Shown here piece by piece: positions 23,252 to 23,851 of a stretch of 23,851 bases of DNA. The translations under genes and the position numbers were made by a program. The stretch lies in contig CAVKMX010000020.1 of assembly GCA_963657295.1 (NCBI GenBank), positions 1-23,851 of the forward strand. The letters run 5' to 3'. How positions within the stretch are numbered: the first letter of the stretch is position 1; every line of letters starts with the position of its first letter. The DNA comes from CAG-791 sp963657295. Lineage in GTDB: Bacteria; Bacillota; Clostridia; Lachnospirales; Lachnospiraceae. Under the pieces are notes generated by a model. The model was not told the origin of the DNA, made no database searches, and was given only the letters and a program-made list of their open reading frames with translations.

Positions 23252-23851
23252 TTATTTCACTTCCTGAATTTCGTTGTTCAAAGAGAGCATCTTCTCATCC
23301 AGATCCGACACCATATGCGCGCATTCCAACAGCTCCGCCGCAATGGAAGCCGGGACCTCCCTCGTGAATTTATACTGGATCTTGTGCTCCAGGCTGGCCC
23401 AGAAGTCCATGGCAATGGTCCGGATCTGAATCTCCACCTTGGTGTCCACGATGCGGTCGGACAGATAGACCGGCACCGTGACGATCATATGGTAGCTCTT
23501 GTATCCGCTCGGCTTCGGGTTCACCAGATAATCCTTGATGGCAAGGATGCGGATGTCGCTCTGATTGCTGATCATATCAGCAATCTTGTATATATCCGAG
23601 GTGAAATCGCAGATGATCCGGACTCCCGCAATATCATTGCAGTATTTCACCATGTTCTCCAGCGTGGAATCGTAGCCGTGGCGCCGGAGCTTTTTCACGA
23701 TGCTCTCCGGCGTCTTGAGCCTTGCCTTGATATGCTCGATCGGATTGTAATTATGCACATGCTGAAACTCCTCGTTGAGGATGTTCAGCTTGGTCTGAAT
23801 CTGACGCAGAGCCCCGTTGTAGATCAGCATGACCTCCTCATAGCTGTCTGC
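23252..23851 (-). CDS. Small alarmone synthetase, RelP/YwaC-like (5' end outside window)
   Basis: Single-domain (p)ppGpp synthetase that transfers pyrophosphate from ATP to GDP/GTP; it lacks the HD hydrolase and regulatory domains of long RelA/SpoT. Motifs in the visible 199 residues: the ARLKTPESIVKKLRR substrate loop, NDIAGVRIICDF, KDYLVNPKPSGYKSYHMIV, and VEIQIRTIAMDFWASLEHKIQYK. The key synthetase residues all look intact. The reading frame is open to the window edge. The ATG at 23830 has AGGAGG only 2 nt upstream and begins inside a helix (SYEEVMLIYNGAL) that in relatives is preceded by more protein, so I treat the gene as continuing beyond 23851. A terminator-like hairpin follows. Confidence 0.92.
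   Translation of the reverse strand, partial: ADSYEEVMLIYNGALRQIQTKLNILNEEFQHVHNYNPIEHIKARLKTPESIVKKLRRHGYDSTLENMVKYCNDIAGVRIICDFTSDIYKIADMISNQSDIRILAIKDYLVNPKPSGYKSYHMIVTVPVYLSDRIVDTKVEIQIRTIAMDFWASLEHKIQYKFTREVPASIAAELLECAHMVSDLDEKMLSLNNEIQEVK

Noticed and set aside
1..23851. CRISPR arrays, insertion sequences, prophage genes, tRNA or rRNA genes, toxin-antitoxin or defence systems.
   Set aside because: None found by reading both strands: no spaced direct-repeat arrays, no transposase or integrase motifs, no cloverleaf-like sequences, and essentially all long intervals are explained by housekeeping genes.

Overview
This window looks like a draft chromosomal contig from a Gram-positive anaerobe of the class Clostridia, most likely Lachnospiraceae. 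The evidence is the Clostridia-type gene order, SD-led genes on one strand, a DUF6145-like protein, an FMN riboswitch in front of a RibU-type S component, and a RelP/YwaC-like small alarmone synthetase. All credible genes lie on the minus strand, so transcription runs from high to low coordinates. Base composition looks moderately GC-rich. One run of 176 Ns (12619-12794) interrupts dnaE, so this is a scaffold with an unclosed gap.

Layout in the direction of transcription. 23851-23252: 5'-truncated small alarmone synthetase, then a hairpin terminator. 22922-20635: a tail-anchored coiled-coil protein of unknown function and a membrane-anchored LysM/G5/M23 murein hydrolase, expressed from a good promoter at 22960-22988. 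20460-19150: murA with its own promoter. 19113-18215: extended -10 promoter, FMN riboswitch and ribU. 18075-13643: tsaE, tsaB, rimI, rnz, tsaD, ispD, a packed run that makes the t6A tRNA modification, acetylates a ribosomal protein, matures tRNA 3' ends and feeds isoprenoid synthesis. 13612-9977: dnaE. 9864-8887: pfkA with its own promoter. 8746-4913: a SpoU-family RNA methyltransferase, proC, an SPFH/stomatin-like membrane protein and an ornithine carbamoyltransferase. 4842-61: birA, a DUF6145-like protein, dusB, greA and lysS, with a perfect-consensus promoter in front of greA.

Functionally the window is dominated by translation and tRNA metabolism (tsaEBD, rnz, dusB, lysS, the SpoU methylase, rimI, greA), with cell-wall genes (murA, M23 hydrolase) and central or amino-acid metabolism (pfkA, proC, OTC, birA). 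The tsaE-to-dnaE run and the dusB-greA-lysS run behave like housekeeping operons with short spacers and overlaps.

I see no phage, IS element, CRISPR array, toxin-antitoxin or defence system, and no rRNA or tRNA gene. I do not claim a new system. The items most worth a second look are: the mutually exclusive helices that give the FMN riboswitch a translational off-switch; the uncharacterised coiled-coil/M23 pair; the dnaE gap, whose N count seems about 115-120 bases too long; the TIDLD active-site variant in PfkA; and the absence of the pantothenate kinase gene often found between birA and dusB.
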